DNA of 32,207 nt from an uncultured Collinsella sp. (GTDB lineage: Bacteria > Actinomycetota > Coriobacteriia > Coriobacteriales > Coriobacteriaceae): the NCBI GenBank assembly GCA_900553415.1, contig USDH01000004.1, forward strand, positions 1 to 32,207. Reading direction: 5' to 3'. Shown here one piece after another: positions 30,877 through 32,207 of this stretch. Both the position numbers and the translations under genes were made by a program. The notes beneath the pieces were generated by a model. The model saw nothing but the letters and a program-made list of their open reading frames with translations, was not told the DNA's origin and ran no database searches. Positions within the stretch are counted from its first letter, which is position 1, and the number at the start of each line of letters is the position of its first letter.

Positions 30877-31098
30877 TTACTGGACCTCGACGACGGCAGC
30901 CTCCTCCTTGCGGATGGAAAGCTCGTAGCCGCGCACGTTGATCTCGACCGGATCACCGAGCGGTGCAACCTTTACGACCTTGAACGAAGTGCCCTTGATG
31001 AGCCCCAGGTCCATGAGGTGGCGGCGCAGCGCGCCCTCACCGTGAAGCTTGACGATGGTAGAGCTCTCGCCCACCTTAACGTCACCCAACGTCTTCAT
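30877..31098 (-). CDS. feoA: FeoA-family SH3-like protein (second feoA)
   Basis: 73 aa. GGGGGA lies 7 nt before ATG 31098. A small SH3-like domain protein with the typical FeoA pattern: LHGEGALRRHLMDLGLIKG, then PLGDPVEINVRGYELSIRKEEAAVVEV. FeoA is a cytoplasmic partner of FeoB. It stands 39 nt downstream of the other feoA gene and upstream of feoB on the same strand. Paired feoA genes are common in Gram-positive feo operons, but how the two divide the work is not known. Confidence 0.93.
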   Translation of the reverse strand: MKTLGDVKVGESSTIVKLHGEGALRRHLMDLGLIKGTSFKVVKVAPLGDPVEINVRGYELSIRKEEAAVVEVQ

Positions 31099-31137
31099 AT
31101 TCTTTTCCCCCTTTCAGCTTTTATGAAATGCTGCGAA

Positions 31138-31380
31138 CTAACCGACGGTCATGATGTGCATGGCAACCTTGGAATCGATGCCAAAGCGAGCGCCCAGCAC
31201 CGTGACGATGATGTTGGCGCCACTCGAGCTCACCACGTGGATCTCGCTGCCCTCGACAAAGCCGAGGTCCTTGAGGTGGTGCTTCATGTCCTCATTGCCC
31301 TTTACACGAGACACGCGCACGGTTTCGCCCGCCTTTACCATCGAAAGCGGCATAGCCGGCATCTGCGGTCCGCAAGACAT
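31138..31380 (-). CDS. feoA: FeoA-family protein with an N-terminal extension (first feoA)
   Basis: 80 aa. TAGGAG lies 8 nt before ATG 31380. The FeoA SH3-like core starts at about residue 10 (MPLSMVKAGETVRVSRVKGN) and continues with HHLKDLGFVEGSEIHVVSS and VTVLGARFGIDSKVAMHIMT. The short N-terminal tail carries Cys3 (MSCGPQMP), which could touch iron. It is the first gene of the feo cluster, behind a region with nested iron-box-like palindromes. Confidence 0.92.
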   Translation of the reverse strand: MSCGPQMPAMPLSMVKAGETVRVSRVKGNEDMKHHLKDLGFVEGSEIHVVSSSGANIIVTVLGARFGIDSKVAMHIMTVG

Positions 31381-31423
31381 GAGTGAGCTCCTAACGTCAG
31401 TTCGTCCTCAACATCGACGCAGC

Positions 31424-31477
31424 AAAAGTTAACCACGTCTATGTTCGCTTTAGTAAACTAACACGTGGTTAACTTTT
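31424..31477. promoter_or_regulatory. Nested palindromes in the feo promoter region
   Basis: Perfect 15-bp arms AAAAGTTAACCACGT (31424-31438) and ACGTGGTTAACTTTT (31463-31477). The loop between them contains TTAGTAAACTAA (31450-31461), itself an inverted repeat of TTAGT and ACTAA. It lies 43 nt upstream of the first feoA. The TTAG/CTAA halves suggest a DtxR-family iron regulator. The outer repeat could pair as a hairpin or bind a second regulator. Confidence 0.6.
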
Positions 31478-31529
31478 TGGAAAGGGTCCTCATTCAGTTT
31501 TCGAAAAAGTTTCCTATACGAAACAAAAG

Positions 31530-31562
31530 AGGCACCGCAAAGACCATCTCTTTGCGGTGCCT
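31530..31562 (-). terminator. Terminator downstream of the HPr gene
   Basis: Perfect 14-bp stem AGGCACCGCAAAGA (31530-31543) with TCTTTGCGGTGCCT (31549-31562), 5-nt loop; on the minus strand CTTTTGTTTC follows. Confidence 0.9.
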
Positions 31563-31581
31563 TGTCATACCAATTTATGCA

Positions 31582-31603
31582 ACAAAGGGGCCTGTCCCCT
31601 TGT
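31582..31603 (-). repeat. GGGGACAGG repeat, copy 2
   Basis: ACAAaGGGG/CCCCTTGT inverted repeat around the core shared with the copy at 789-821 (GGGGACAGGC on the minus strand). It lies 13 nt beyond the HPr stop codon and is followed by a separate strong terminator. Confidence 0.7.
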
Positions 31604-31616
31604 CACATTGTTGAGG

Positions 31617-31865
31617 TTAGAGCGAGAGGTTTCTGATCGATGTGACGCAGGAGGCCTCATCCACGCCCGAAACGCGGAACACGATGTCTTCGCCACATTC
31701 GCCGTAGAGAGCCATGAGCCCCATCACATCGCGGCCGTCGGTATGGCGATCGCCGATGCTGACCGATACGTTGCTACGATGCTTGGCAATGATGTCGTAG
31801 AGCAGCGCAACCGGGCGGGCATGCAATCCCAACGGATCTTTAATCGTCTTTGTAAACTCGACCAT
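31617..31865 (-). CDS. ptsH: HPr-family phosphocarrier with Asp at position 46
   Basis: 82 aa from ATG 31865, set by GGGAGGGG 2-3 nt upstream (close); an in-frame ATG at 31910 would add 15 residues not found in the family. The active His15 is intact in GLHARP, so phosphorelay from Enzyme I is possible. At the regulatory site, where Gram-positive HPr has Ser46 (KSIMGVMS), this protein has RDVMGLMA: Asp46. It would therefore not be a substrate of HPr kinase and may mimic the phosphorylated form. It stands alone, with no Enzyme I in the window. It could be an ordinary HPr of a lineage without HPr kinase, or a Crh-like signalling variant. Confidence 0.85.
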   Translation of the reverse strand: MVEFTKTIKDPLGLHARPVALLYDIIAKHRSNVSVSIGDRHTDGRDVMGLMALYGECGEDIVFRVSGVDEASCVTSIRNLSL

Positions 31866-31933
31866 GTCCCCTCCCACGACGTCGCACATTCGGCCGGCAA
31901 ACCCAGCCACGTGGTAGTTATTGTAGCGTTAGA

Positions 31934-32149
31934 TGCTTGTCGAGACCCGCCAGAAGCTCGACTGGAAAGTGCGTCCCGTTATTTGGCTGGAGTCTGGGTC
32001 GCAGTTTCCCAAAGGGCCCTGTTTGGGAAACCGCAGCCCACTCTGGACGCAAATTCCGGGTCGCAGTTTCCGCTGAGCGGCCCTAGCGGAAAGCCCATCC
32101 CGCTCTGGGTGCAAATTCTGGGACGCAGTTTCCGCGACGCCCAGTCAAC
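31934..32149. repeat. 62-bp-period tandem repeat with internal hairpins
   Basis: Units start at 31996, 32058 and 32120, exactly 62 bp apart; each begins GGG(T/A)CGCAGTTTCC. A degenerate earlier unit (31934-31995) keeps GGAAA and CCC in register. Inside unit 1, GTTTCCCAAA pairs with TTTGGGAAAC; inside unit 2, TTTCCGCT pairs with AGCGGAAA, so the stem sequence changes on both sides. The last unit is cut short. No protein-coding gene is seen from 31866 to the window end. Confidence 0.75.
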
Positions 32150-32174
32150 CTATGCCCTCGCAACGCCCGCGCAT

Positions 32175-32207
32175 AAAAAACGAGGGAAGGCACACGTCCT
32201 TCCCTCG
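32175..32207 (-). terminator. Terminator of a gene beyond the right edge
   Basis: CGAGGGAAGG (32181-32190) pairs exactly with CCTTCCCTCG (32198-32207); on the minus strand TTTTTT follows. It should end a minus-strand gene lying past the window. Confidence 0.85.

Noticed and set aside
28390..31386. A 998-codon open frame on the plus strand opposite feoB and feoA
   Set aside because: It is a shadow of the high-GC minus-strand genes: it spans several real genes and their spacers, has low-complexity His/Asp/Gly-rich content and no recognisable domain.
31934..32149. CRISPR-like array
   Set aside because: The shared and variable parts are not arranged as constant repeats with unrelated spacers. 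Most of each 62-bp unit is conserved, and the variable part is a paired stem.

Overview
The window (about 60% GC by eye, strong C/G third-position bias) looks like the chromosome of a gut Coriobacteriia species, most probably Collinsella or a close relative. This rests on the gene repertoire and on a GlnR-type OmpR regulator beside a type I glutamine synthetase; no rRNA or other phylogenetic marker is present, so the assignment is an inference. No tRNA, rRNA, CRISPR array, transposase or prophage gene was seen.

Layout. 1-2960 (minus): start of a membrane-anchored HtrA-type protease (cut by the window edge), then a glnA plus GlnR-like regulator operon ending in a repeat-derived terminator. 3011-9458: a KDG arm made of a LacI regulator divergent from kdgK, then kdgA, a GntR/FCD regulator (opposite strand), kduD and an RpiB-family isomerase that probably replaces KduI. 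9597-15210 (minus): unsaturated rhamnogalacturonyl hydrolase (GH105), a TIM-barrel sugar isomerase, a GltD-like flavoprotein and an Old-Yellow-Enzyme/Fe-S flavoprotein, in transcription order. 15318-21622 (minus): GPH/MelB-type symporter, GH28 polygalacturonase, a pectin methylesterase fused to an alpha/beta hydrolase, and an SGNH esterase. 22003-26604 (minus): uxaC-uxaB-uxaA, the galacturonate/glucuronate isomerase pathway. 26842-27921: a second LacI regulator. 28065-31380 (minus): ferrous iron uptake operon feoA-feoA-feoB plus a Cys-rich FeoB-associated peptide. 31617-31865: an HPr-like protein with Asp at residue 46. 31934 to about 32149: a 62-bp-period tandem hairpin repeat.

Functionally, 4-27.9 kb reads as one pectin/oligogalacturonide utilisation locus. 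No pectin-active enzyme has a visible signal peptide, so oligomers appear to be imported by the symporter and then demethylated, deacetylated and cut in the cytoplasm. Saturated uronate goes through UxaC-UxaB-UxaA to KDG, unsaturated uronate through the RpiB-like isomerase and KduD to KDG, and KdgK/KdgA convert KDG to pyruvate and glyceraldehyde-3-phosphate.

Control appears split in two. A perfect palindrome GTGAACGTTCAC and close variants sit in front of kduD, the GH105 gene, the symporter and uxaC, but not kdgK/kdgA. kdgK has its own operator pair (AAACCGATTT twice) beside the first LacI gene, and a leader with an 18-bp perfect hairpin and a 28-codon upstream ORF overlapping the kdgK start. 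The intergenic spaces also hold several families of palindromic repeats.
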